From: Owenia fusiformis
Lineage: Eukaryota; Annelida; Polychaeta; Sabellida; Oweniidae
NCBI GenBank assembly: GCA_903813345.2
Contig: CAIIXF020000012.1
Coordinates: 1,841,318-1,901,317 of the forward strand
Direction of reading: 5' to 3'
DNA: 60,000 nucleotides
Shown: one piece after another, positions 13,601 through 24,076 of the stretch
Layout: each line of letters opens with the position of its first letter
Numbering within the stretch: the first letter of the stretch is position 1
Notes under the pieces: model-generated
Database searches by the model: none
Told to the model about the DNA's origin: nothing
The model's input: only the letters and a program-made list of their open reading frames with translations
Program-made: the position numbers and the translations under genes

Positions 13601-16600
13601 CTAATGTCTGAGATCCCTGGCAGGGACAACTACATGGCCGATCTTGTAGATAATGCCTTTGGCATACCCGCTGAGGGGATGGAATCTGGATCTGGACCAA
13701 TTAATGCAGGATTTTACCACAGATGGTACAAAACTGCTGTAAACGACGCTATGGGTGTTGGTGTGAGTAACATATACTTTTAAGTGTTGTTGTGAGTACA
13801 TACTGAACTTTAAGCGTCCATGAGAGTATAGTATATACGTTACTCTTTAAAGTGTTTGTATACTTTATACTTGAAAAATGTTAAATAGTTGGTGTGAGAC
13901 GGCGAGTTTGGACTTCGTACTTGATGTGAATGATGGTGTGCGTATATATCGTATACGTTTTGTTTTAGTATATTCTCTATACGTATGAGTGCTGTTGTGG
14001 GTATATATGTCCTATTTAAGTGTAATTCATCGAGTCGTTTCCATGTGCCCCTTAATCAACACTGTCTCAAACCATATGATTTCAGGTGCGTTCACGTGGT
14101 TATTCTGATAGTACCGTATTTATGGCAATGACCAATCAGTCAAAAGTCGCTTCTATGGAGCTGGACGACGAATGTAATGCACATCTGGGAGTTGTGTAAG
14201 TGTTTTCAAGACGTTTTGAATCAAGGAACAGACACGGGCGTCTCTTGGTATAATGAGGGCGTTAAAGTATAGCCATATATAAGTACAGTCTTATTGCCAA
14301 TATATTTAAGGATTATGCCCTGTACTCAAAGCGATGTTGAATGACCATTCCTTGAAGGTGTTGCTTTCCAAAATGTGCACGAGATGCGGAGCATTGATTG
14401 TTAATTTTAGGAAAAAACGCTTTACAGGAATGGTCATTACACAATGCACTGCATCTTGGGCTTGTATTCTTTTCACGCATTGCAAAATATAGTCTACAAT
14501 ATCATCTAAAAAGTACGAAATCACTAAAAGAACATATTTTCAATGAGACCTTTTGCAAGTCAAGTTGGCAAGTTATCAGTTTCAATCTGAGGAGTCCAGT
14601 TATTACCCTGACAACCGTTTGACTAGTGACCTTGGTTATTGGTTATACAGGGTGGGCCAAAAAAAACCAATACCCAACTTTAAATCAGAATGAAAGTAGC
14701 TATGTTCAATATGATACATTGATTTATATATCATTTTAAAGGTAATCCATTTTCGAACAATTTGGTATATAACACTATGTCATGAAATCAATATTAAAGT
14801 TTTATTATGCTTATTTGGGAGGCCGGGTCGGTATTTAGGGTATTCAGATTTTAGGGAGAAAATAGTAAATCTGCGGAATAATGTTAATTTTTTATTTATA
14901 GAATATCATTTTGTTAGGTGAATACATGCTTGTATATTTGCATATTCTGTGACTAAACTTATTGTTTATGAATGTTAGTGTTGTTTATTATCAATAAGTA
15001 CTCAAAGGGGTCAGTTAAAAGACATTAAATGTATATGTGACGAGGATTTTATTTTTAAACATGACATTGCCTCAAACAATAGATCTCAGGAGACATTGGC
15101 ATTCCTTGCAAACAAGGTGTCAATTTGATTGATCTCGATGCTTGGTCACCCAACAGCCCCAATGCTACATGTAATGTGTTTAATGGGGGTATATTGAGCA
15201 ATTGTTAAAATTGTTTAAATAAATAAAGAGTAAAATGTTATTAAACAACACTGAAATTCATAAACAATAAATTTAGTCACACAATGATGCCAATATTAAT
15301 ATCCAAACATGCATTCACCTAACAAAAGAATGATATTCTATAAATAAAAAAATTAACATAATTGTGCAGATTTACTATTTCTCACTTAAATCTGGAGACC
15401 TTAAATAGCAACCCGGCCTCCCAAATAAGTATAATAAAACTTTACTATTGATTTCATGACATAGTGTTATATACCAAATTGTTTGAAATTGTATAACCTT
15501 TAAAATGATATGTAAGTCAATGTACCATATTGAATGTAACTATTTTTATTCTGATTTAAAGTTGGGTATTGGTTTTTTTTTGGCCCACCCTGTATAATGG
15601 GATTCAGTTATGTGAAATATATATAATTGTATATTGAAGGTTGTTATTAATAACGACGTGAAGCAACACGTTTTAAGGGAACTTGTACTGGATCGTGTAG
15701 CACATTCCCTTTCTCAACTGTTTTAATTTTTGCTATTTAAACACTTTATTTGTATCACAATACTAAACAGCTCAAGTAAATACTACAAAGGAGAAAACTA
15801 ATCAATAGAGGACTGCAATTATTCACGTTCGCATAATTTCAAAATTTTTTAAAAATTTCAAAAATTTTATAACGTGTGGCCCAACCTCACTATGGTATGT
15901 TCTAGCACATGCAAACACTACAGCCAGCGCTGGAGCTACGCCATTCCTCTTGAAATTATCTACCTCACTCCCCTTAACGCGTGGAATCCTTATGACCTCG
16001 AATACAAGGGGAATGCATGGACCCCCTACGGAAGAAAGGTAGAAGCAGGTGGAAGAAATGGCGGCACTGCACTTAATAAGGCGTATAACGGAACCAACAG
16101 CAAGGTGTATTATCTTACTCCACAGGAGTTTTTCACTGGAGATACAATAGGCAAAGACCCAGCTGATACTGCAAGGGGTTCTGCTGGTTCGTATACATTT
16201 GCAGTGCGAGGACATTTGTTGTTCGCCTATAAACCTTGTTATACCATTTGCATTCGTTTGACTTCACTTCTTAAAAGAGAGCTTCGTAGTTTAACTAGAC
16301 TCTGCACGCAGGGTAACCTTGTTACTAAGCTGCTTGCAAATCCAACAACAATCCACTTGGTCCCGATCTTACATAAATAGTTTTATTTTTTAATTTTATT
16401 TTGATATACTGTAACTTACTGTTAATTAAATGTTGTGAATCTTCAATCATTTAAAGCAATACAATACATATGTATATGTTGCATTAAGTTATTTTATGAT
16501 ATTAGCAGATATGGGGCATCGATAGATCAATCGTCTATATCATATTTTAGGTGTCTTGGATAAGCAAGGCGTGGTCCGAGCTGTTAGAGCATCGGGGATG

Positions 16601-17253
16601 CGAATATTCTTTCCAAATATTCCCGGTGTTGGAACGTTGCGGCAACGTTGGCCCATAATGCCTGTACACGGTGAAGGAAGTGCAGTTTGGAAAGAACTTG
16701 AAGCAATCAAGGACATTTTATTCAATCCACAGAAGTATCGGCATATGTACCCGGATGGAGGTAATGTGGTGCCACCTGTTGACGGGGATCTGACACTACA
16801 AGTGGCTTATACGACAAGTGATCCACCAGGACCACATAGTCACATAGTGACTTTGACCGAACAACAGGTAAGCTATTCATTTAGGTGAACATGTTGCCAT
16901 AAAAACCCTACTAGGGACGGCCCACAGTCACATGGCCTTGACTACAAAAAGATCAAAGATCTCACGAGGGCCACGCACGTAGACACAGTCAATTATATGC
17001 AAAAAATCATAATCATTGTTTGTCAGAATCTGATTATTTGTTCTCTGTACACCTTTAGGCCCAAGATGTCCGTAATGGGCAGTCAGTGGTTGCGTTTACA
17101 AGTGAAGACAACAGCCACCAGCACCAAATAACGATACGCTACCAGACCAACCCATCGAGCTACTTTATAGCAAAATGTGATGGAGTAGATACTTGTTGGG
17201 ACCGTCACGCACCCACGCTTACGGTCGTCTCAGCTTATGATACTGCACTTTAA
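7658..17253 (+). CDS. Paralogue B: secreted CTLD protein fused to a large conserved domain of unknown function
   Basis: Fourteen exons: 7658-7724, 8318-8581, 8988-9122, 9504-9639, 10423-10526, 10999-11162, 11675-11820, 12265-12474, 13085-13211, 13568-13762, 14086-14195, 15906-16186, 16551-16867, 17059-17253 (TAA 17251-17253). Together they give 816 residues with every junction phase consistent. Residues 1-22 are a signal peptide (MSGVRINEVLPFLILFIVTI...). Residues about 23-155 are a CTLD: CLGDWGNYYNGSCYLV at the start, a WID block, and NWICKGD at the end. The Ca/sugar motifs EPN, QPD and WND are not seen, so carbohydrate binding is doubtful. Residues 156-816 match paralogue A throughout and resemble no family I can name. 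H742/H744 and H772/H774 form two HxH motifs. An in-frame ATG at 7598 would add 20 residues; 7658 is preferred because it gives a compact signal peptide. An extracellular role is inferred. AATAAA lies at 17404-17409. Confidence 0.87.
8088..8217 (+). repeat. Probable retroposon 3' tail in intron 1 of paralogue B
   Basis: A short hairpin, gaccgtcaacggtc, is followed by an A-rich (aataaa/aataca)n tail at 8180-8217. This is the usual look of a SINE or LINE 3' end. The 5' limit is not visible. Confidence 0.4.
8676..8960 (+). mobile_element. tRNA-derived SINE in intron 2 of paralogue B
   Basis: The sequence has a pol III A-box (tggctcaggggtagag, about 8683) and B-box (gggttcgattcc, about 8725) spaced as in tRNA. 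A partly paired anticodon arm and TpsiC arm follow, then an unrelated body of about 200 bp ending in AT-rich sequence. The acceptor stem is not closed, so it is a SINE rather than a working tRNA. End coordinates are approximate. Confidence 0.65.
9722..9775. repeat. CCGT-rich simple repeat in an intron of paralogue B
   Basis: Short interrupted run of ccgtccgt units following tcggtatagtgaagccct. It resembles the (GACG)n tract of the TIR element at 24,077-25,545 read on the other strand, so it may be a fragment of that element class. Confidence 0.5.
12630..12875. repeat. Dispersed repeat, copy 1 (intron of paralogue B)
   Basis: Matches 14,330-14,622: both carry ccattgaaggtgt/ccttgaaggtgt near the start and a later block with ttttgcaag, caagttggcaa and ttgacaacc/ctgacaacc. 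The family is unknown. Confidence 0.6.
13224..13330. mobile_element. Fragment of a pogo-like element end
   Basis: The sequence acagtaaaacctgtagatct, followed by repeated 'gaacatctgtcc' phrases, matches the end of the element at 26,588-27,986 (cagtaaaacctgtctaatcc). No second end was found nearby, so it is a fragment. Confidence 0.5.
14330..14622. repeat. Dispersed repeat, copy 2 (intron of paralogue B)
   Basis: Diverged copy of 12,630-12,875 in the same orientation. Within it, aatgaccattcctt near 14,338 and caggaatggtcatt near 14,426 are inverted, so the element may have short inverted arms. Confidence 0.6.
14648..15592. mobile_element. 945-bp fold-back element with TA target duplication (Tc1/mariner-type MITE)
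   Basis: It begins cagggtgggccaaaaaaaac and ends as the reverse complement ...ggcccaccctg, flanked by TA on both sides. The arms extend about 350 bp each, nearly the whole element, with minor mismatches. It contains no transposase frame. It sits in the intron between exons 14086-14195 and 15906-16186 of paralogue B and has no counterpart in A, so it inserted after the gene duplication. Confidence 0.9.
16921..16950 (+). pseudogene. Decayed counterpart of the exon-end duplication in paralogue B
   Basis: The sequence cccacagtcacatggccttg follows the exon 16551-16867 at the same relative place as 5156-5188 in paralogue A. Shared flanks (cactaggg/tactaggg) upstream show the two are orthologous positions. 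The copy has lost its frame and donor. Confidence 0.5.
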
Positions 17254-17639
17254 AGGAGACATCGAACTCATCTAAGAATCAAGTAATTTCACCGACGCTG
17301 TTCTGAACTTAGAGAAATACAACATGAGTACTCCACCATGCATGATTTGCCATTTTAAATGTGTAATTGCTCCATATTTATGTGATAATAAGCTGAATGA
17401 TAAAATAAATATGCAATGAAGAATACCTTCATCAAGGATATTGAGCGTTGTCATCTCATGTCCCCAGTGGTGTCCATTATTGAGGGGTTGCACGTCGCTA
17501 AGGGACAAGTGATTGTATTCTTAATAGATATCCTTGATATTGCTGGCGTGATATTTTTGTTAACTTACTTTAATACGTAGAATAAAAAATATACTTTAAA
17601 TAAATCGAAACTTGTGAATAGTATTCTAAAATGAACTGA
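17254..17639. other. 3' flank of paralogue B
   Basis: Probable 3' UTR with AATAAA at 17404-17409. I recognise no coding or repeat structure before the satellite that follows. Confidence 0.5.
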
Positions 17640-18055
17640 CAAATTTAACAAAGATCTCAAATGAAACATATATTCCGAAACAGTCTGTGTATTTTTGAAC
17701 ATAACACATATAGATGACGGGAAATTTTGAAATATACTTTTAACGACTGAACTAAGATCTCTAATGAAACATATATTTCCTAAAATTGGATTATGGACTA
17801 CTGAACTGAACTAAGATCTCGAATGAAACATAAATATTTCAGCAAAGTGTGGAAAAATTTTGAAATATGCTTTAAAAGACTGAACTAAGATCTCTAATGA
17901 AACATATATTTCAACAAAGTCTGTGTAGTTTTGAACAACACATACAGATGTGGCAAAATTGTGAAATATACTTTTAAAGTCTGAACTAAGATCTCGAATG
18001 AAACATATATTTCCTAAAATTGGATTATGGACCACTGAATGCGCATATAATAAAA
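17640..18055. repeat. Diverged satellite downstream of paralogue B
   Basis: About five irregular units share aagatctctaatgaaac(a)tatattt and tctgtgta-tttgaacaa with the array at 6,426-7,232. Spacing varies and units are more diverged than in the paralogue A array. Confidence 0.8.
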
Positions 18056-19137
18056 CCATGAAATAATGTCCTCATGTAATAAAGTATTTGCCGTTAATTA
18101 ATTGCAAAATTTGTCTCGCAATAATAAGAGTCTACATTCGAGTGTTCGGTAAATATTCATTAAAATTAATACCAAAGGTTCTGTTCTTGCTTTGGAGAAA
18201 AATAGAAATTATTGGTAGATTCTCTAAAGTGCACAAAGGTCTACGAAGATTTAATGGAAAATAAACAGTGTATTTTATAAACTTTCAGGAAATACATATT
18301 TTCAAAAATATTAATGAGGTGACGAAATGGATAAAAATATCATGGTTAACGTAACATTTAATGTAGCTACTATAGTCTACAACCGTTTAATCAAATGTAT
18401 CCATGGCAACAAACTGAACTTTGTACTTAGTTACCTCTTTGTATCCCGATGAAATAAATTGGAATTAAATCTTTGGAATAATATCGCGAGACTGGAAAGG
18501 ATTGGATGTTCAAAAGAAGTGATTATAATCGAAATCAGGACACTTGATAACAGCAGGAGATCCAAGCCGCAAATGTGCTTCGGTTAGGCCGATTTCTACT
18601 TCCGCCGGGACGTCATAAAGTCCGATATTTCGATTTCGTCGGTAGAGCCCCAAATCACCCAGCCATTTTTGATTGTTCCTAACTTTGTGAATTTTTGATG
18701 AAATTGAATTCTGTTTTCAGTTTTGAGTTATATAAGTCTAGAACTTAGTTCATTAGAGTGTATATGACTCAAAGCTCGTGAAAATGCAGCTGAAATGCTT
18801 TCGAAACAATTCGAATTTTTTTCAAGCGATTTTTTAAGAAATTAAAACTTTTTCGAAAAAACTGGCAGAAAACCATCTCCCCCTGCTCTGAGATTCAAAG
18901 TGGTATTTAAATGATACAAGACGATATGGGAAACATTTTTATCGACTTACATTTTGTGAAGAATACGTGCAACTCGCTGAAAATTACTTTCAAACCTAGA
19001 TCATTATTTTCGATTTTCTTGTTTCACTATTGAAGAGCGATCGTCAGTTTCCGGTTCCGCCGTGCGTTTCAAACTTTTTGCTTTTGAACATATAGACCTT
19101 TTTAGGTTGAATATAATGGTACTCATGCAGATTTCAG
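18056..19137. other. Gene-free AT-rich stretch
   Basis: No coding exon, RNA gene or clear repeat is visible. Long A/T runs are common. Confidence 0.5.
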
Positions 19138-21405
19138 TACTGTCAACCCCTAAAGATTTTCTCGCGGGACAGATTTTTTAGACCCAGTGCCCAAAATTCG
19201 CGGGATTTTGCGGGACATCTACTAAATTCGCGGGATTTTGCGGGACATTTAAGGGATTTGCGTGATTGCGCTAATAGGATTTCGCGGGACCATTCGAGGG
19301 ACAAACACCCTAATTGCGGGACAGTTAACAGGTGTACCACCAAAAACTTCATAGAGGGACAGATTTTTTAGACAAAGTGCCCTAAATTTGCGGGATTTCG
19401 CGGGACATCCACCTAAATTTGCAGGATGTCCCGGGACATTCAAGGGATTTGCGTGATTGGGACTAATGTAAAAGCGTGTAGAAGTACTTAAATCAAACTT
19501 TCAGATACTGATTAATCAAATATAATGCACCGTTACATTGTAACTTAAATAAACGTAAACACAATTTCACAAAATACGCATAGAAATATTATTAAACTTT
19601 ATTGTAATTTATCAAAAACAAAAACCATGCTTCAGGTGAGATTACCGTAATCTAATACGAAATTCAAAAATTCGGAACAATACTTTGCACTTCTGGCGTC
19701 GTGACCAACTATGAAACGCTTACCCCCATAATGTTATATATTAAAATGTACCTATTCATAGACTGTAGGCATGGGCTTTCAATTGAAAGCCCATGATATA
19801 GGGGTTCGATTAATCTACATCAAATTATAGGGAATGAGGTTAATTTTCTAGATAGGGTTTGTATAAAAAACCGGGTACTGGGTAGTAAATCCTCCATGCT
19901 GGGTTCAAACTTGGTACCCGGTCGAAAAAAACCAAAAAACGAAATATACGAATACACAACATAATTAGATCATTAGAAAACGCAGGGGCGGATCTGGGAA
20001 CCAACAAGGGGGGGGGGCCCAAATTTCATGTCAGAAAAAAAAACGTCCGCGCTTGCGGGGAAAAAAATTTTGGGCCCCTAAAACGCAAAAGTGGGCCCAA
20101 ATTTTGAAATTTTGAGGCCCATTTTCTTCAAAATTTGGCCTGAATTTAAAAAATAAGGCCTTAAAAGGCCCAGTAATGACCAAAAAGGCCGACTTTTTTG
20201 GGGCCGGGCCCCCAGGCCCCCCCCCCCCTAATCCGCCAGTGAAACGTGTAAGATTTGTTTTGAATTTACAAAAATGTATGTAACTTCCTTCAAAATTGAG
20301 CTAGAAGCTTCAAATAAAAAGCATTTTAAGGCTCTTTTCTTCCTCTATCATCTTGGTCATATTTCCATTGGTAATGAAGGGGGGGGGGGGGTGCGATCGC
20401 ACCCCCACCTGGCTACGCCAATGACATTGTAAGACGATTTGAAAAACAAGACAAATCAATCTTACTCTATTTTCAATAGTTCGTATGTTGGTACGTGAAT
20501 TGTTTTGATTATGATTTAAATCTGTAAATAGCTATCGTTGCTTTAGCAGAGAGGTGACGTGTGTTAATTTGCATGATGCAACGTGTAAGATTTTGATTAT
20601 TAATCATAATTTAAGTTATCCCAATTTATGACAAAATGTCCACTGAATTGTAAATTGTTATGTCTTACAATGTCATAGGCGTAGCCAGGAGAGGGTGCGA
20701 TGGTGCGATCGCACCCCCCCCCCATAACCAATGAAAATATGGCCATAACGATAGAGGAAGAAAAGTGCCTTAAAATATGCTTTTTATTTGAAGCTTCTAG
20801 CTCAATTTTGAATCATGTTACATACATTTTTGCAAATTCAAAACAAATCTTACACGTTTTCTCATAATCTAATTATGTTATATATTCGTATTTTTCGTTT
20901 TTTGGGTACCCGTTTTTTTTGACCGGGTACCGGGTACCAAGTTTGAACCCAGCATGGAGGATTTACTACCCGGTACCCGGTTTTTTATACAAACCCTTTC
21001 TAGATATCAGCGTACATTTATTGTAACTCGCGTTTGCTAACATTTGCTCAGTTCTGAGATGAAGGCCACACGGGTAGTAAAAAGGCCAACGTTGGAACTA
21101 TTTGTGACCTACATCCCTATTTTCGTAATTAAAATGAAAGTTGAACCCTTCCCCTTTATTTTGATACCAAACAACAGCATGCTAGGTACTTAAAATTAGG
21201 TAAACTTTACTCCTCAAAAGTGCAAAAACTTAGCTTCTTATATAAGATAAGATAATCAAAATATAGGGGATTGCAACAATTTCGGAAATTCGCGGAGGTC
21301 AAAGCCACATTTTGCGGGACTTCGCGGGACAATGCGGGACACGCGAATTAGCCTAATTTTGATCAAATTCGCGGGATAATCCCGCCATTCGCGGGACACT
21401 TGACA
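19138..21405. mobile_element. Composite element with 'cgcgggac' repeats and short terminal inverted repeats
   Basis: Blocks at 19,140-19,445 and 21,280-21,405 carry many copies of cgcgggac and gcgggat. The outer ends read actgtcaa... and ...cacttgacag, a short inverted pair. A second palindromic element (19,848-21,004) lies inside. I read it as one element split by an insertion. No transposase frame is seen. Confidence 0.6.
19848..21004. mobile_element. Nested fold-back element with 'ccgggtac' arms
   Basis: The outer arm tctagatagggtttgtataa (19,848) returns inverted as ttatacaaaccctttctaga (21,004). Inside, gtgcgatcgcacccc and tacgccaatgacattgtaag pair with their complements near 20,655-20,725. 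Almost the whole 1.16 kb folds on itself. The left half holds G and C homopolymers and ggcccaaattt-type phrases. Confidence 0.85.
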
Positions 21406-21734
21406 GCTCTGAGATTTACTATGTTGTATATGTATGCTGTATATCTGACTACACATGGACCTCATAATGAGTAAGTACAAACGCTTAATTGAGCCTAGGA
21501 TCGACGAAACATGTCAGTTAATTGACCTAGATTTTTCAAAATGGATGCCATATTTTCGATTCCAAATCGGTAAAAACTATGTTTTGATATCTACAATAAC
21601 ATATTTTCAGGGTAATAAATTGAGCGATTACAATACACCTGGAATTCTAACGACATATTGTGGACATCAGAAGGTACAAATCGTTTAGAATTGCAGCATT
21701 AACACATTGAACAGGTTGGTTATTTCCTTATTTC

Positions 21735-22612
21735 ATGGGTTCCTAGTCATATAAATCCGACGGTTATATGCTGTTCTTCGATATTCCTTGTTCCTATTTG
21801 GATATTTATTTTTTATCATTTTCTTAGCATATACCGTCGTAGATATTATTGCTGACAAATTGCGGTAAACGCTTTTCTGGCTTGTCTTGGTAACCGTAGT
21901 TACCATGCTAACCAAAGTCACACAAATTATCGAGTAATTATTTAGTTCCAACATCAAAGTGTTAAATCTTACCTTAGACATGTAAAACGCTTGATAATTG
22001 ACGAAATATAATCAATTGAATTATATTTTCATTATCGCCCACCATGTTGCTGAATGTTGTTTCCGGTAGTCTAAATGTAAAACATGTATCAAAACGGAAT
22101 CATAATTATTTATTACACAGAGATCGATTCCAAAGCCGTTCTCTCATACTTATTACTTTTCTCATTTTGAAACAATAACTTTTCCAAATAACTTCCCTTC
22201 TTAACGACACTGCTTCCCTTTCAACTGATTTTTTCGTGTAACAAGTACTTATGATTTCGTTTAACATAGTTTTACATATAGACTCAGATTAACCCGGAAG
22301 TGACCTTGGCATGGCAAAATGAAAAAATTTTAAAATCCAAGCGGCATGCTTATATTTCTTCAATTACCAAGCGTTTTACGTGTCTAAGGTAAGATTAAAT
22401 ACTTTATAGTTGAAGCAAAAGAATTTATTTATCATTTGTGTGAATTTGGTTTGGTAGACAGGCCAGGAAAGCATTTCCCGCAATTTAGATGCGCGGAGTG
22501 TGTATGACCCTAGTATGCAAGAAAATAAGAAAAAATAAATATCCAAATCAGAAAAAATAACAACAAATAACATCATACGAGGGTCAGATTTATATGACTA
22601 ATGGGTTCCAAG
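21735..22612. mobile_element. Fold-back element of about 880 bp
   Basis: The left arm (catgggttcctagtcatata, ...tttggatatttattttt...) recurs inverted at 22,500-22,612. An inner pair is aaatcttaccttagacatgt at 21,964 and its complement near 22,385. It is a non-coding MITE-like palindrome. Arms are clearly diverged, so it is older than the element at 14,648. Confidence 0.8.
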
Positions 22613-22859
22613 CTTCAAAATGTTGATACATTCTCTCTGACTGCAATTTTGAACCAGGGTAAACGGTTTTAGAATCTGTCTTTATATTCTCAAGTCAATT
22701 TATAATTTTTGACTCAAATTGCTGTAGATATTGACTCTACCTTTACTTGAGATACTGTTCTAGCTTCTAATCATTTTCTATTATCATAACGAGACCCTGT
22801 ATCTATTGCGAGACTAACGCCTGGCGTAACCGTCACCATGTTATTCAGTGTTTTTAAGT

Positions 22860-23150
22860 AGCGCAAGGATCCTGCCATGACCGCGGTAATGTTATCATGA
22901 AAGCTTGGTATAACCGCGACAATGCTGTATTATATTGCAATGCCTGCCATGACCGTGACAATGTAATATAGTTCTGCAAGGCCTGGCATGACCGTGACAA
23001 TGTTATATAGTTCTGCAAGGCCTGGCATGACCGTGGCAATGTAATATAGTATTGCAAGTTCAGGTATGAGAGTGATAATGTATAAATTTACGATAAGGAC
23101 TGCTATAACCGTGACAATGTGTATTGCAAAGCCTGGCATGATCGCCACCA
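22860..23150. repeat. 39-bp minisatellite
   Basis: The unit catgaccgtgacaatgt...ctgcaaggcctgg repeats about seven times; anchors at 22,948, 22,987 and 23,026 show the 39-bp period. Because 39 is a multiple of 3 it gives spurious repetitive open frames on the minus strand. Confidence 0.85.
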
Positions 23151-24076
23151 GGGGGCTGATTCGGGGGAAATAACATGGCAGGGTATTACAAAATTCCCTT
23201 AAACCTGAATATTGATAAGTTTTAGTGGTTCACTTTTCATATTATCCTCATGTATGTGATAGTTATACAAATTAAAATATGTCCAGTAAAAGAAAATATT
23301 ATCTGCCCAACACAAGAAAATATATTTCACTTTTTGTGGTTTTACAACATGGGGTCTATGGGGAATCTCCCGACCTAGAAGTCACATTTTCAAAGAAAAT
23401 TGAATTTTCAAAGTTGATAAACTCTTTTCAAAACCACATTTCTAGATATAATTTTACATGTCGATTCCAAATATGACATCCGTTTGAATGAATTGTGAAT
23501 TTCTAATGATGTAAATCAAGATTATTTCTACTCGCATCTAGGATATTTAATATGACTCAAATTATGATCAAATTAATCACTTTTGGATACATGTACTGTA
23601 TGAAGTAAAATGAAAATATCTTCAGCTTTGACTCCCATTTTGAATAAGCCATCAATATTGTTAATATCCTATGTGTTCATTTTCTAAATGTATTATAGTT
23701 GTTTCATTTTTGTAGGATCATGTGCTTCTAATGTGGAGTGAGGATGCCTCAAATATGAGCAGCTGGATTTGAACTCTTATGCAACTGGCTCTTACAGACA
23801 TCTCTCTGAAATGTTTACAAAACCACACGACAGGAAGTTCTTATCAGTGTAAGTCAGCTTCTCATATGGTTCATAATATGTTCTACCTGCTGTCAAGGTT
23901 GGAATTGTCATTTTGGAGATTTAACCCTGGAAGGCCTAAGGGAGGTACATGTACAAAAAGCTCCTGGAGTTTCGTTTTTTCTTCGAAACATTTTGTCGGT
24001 TTTGGGTGGTGTCTTCAAATAGCTGGGGCTACAGGTACATCAAATGTATTCTTAAAAAATTAGTACCGTGGGTACT
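23151..24076. other. Gene-free stretch
   Basis: A 94-codon frame at 23,779-24,063 has no recognisable domain and no splice context. No clear repeat is visible. Confidence 0.45.

Noticed and set aside
15823-16215. 130-codon minus-strand frame
   Set aside because: Antisense shadow of exon 15906-16186 of paralogue B.
16187-16380. Open frame continuing past exon 15906-16186 of paralogue B
   Set aside because: The frame runs past a donor (GCTG|GTTCGT) into the intron. Paralogue A splices at the same codon and the next exon is in phase.
22854-23148. Repetitive minus-strand protein of 13-residue repeats
   Set aside because: The frame is a by-product of the 39-bp minisatellite; no start context or flanking exons.
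23779-24063. 94-codon plus-strand frame
   Set aside because: No recognisable domain, paralogue or splice context.
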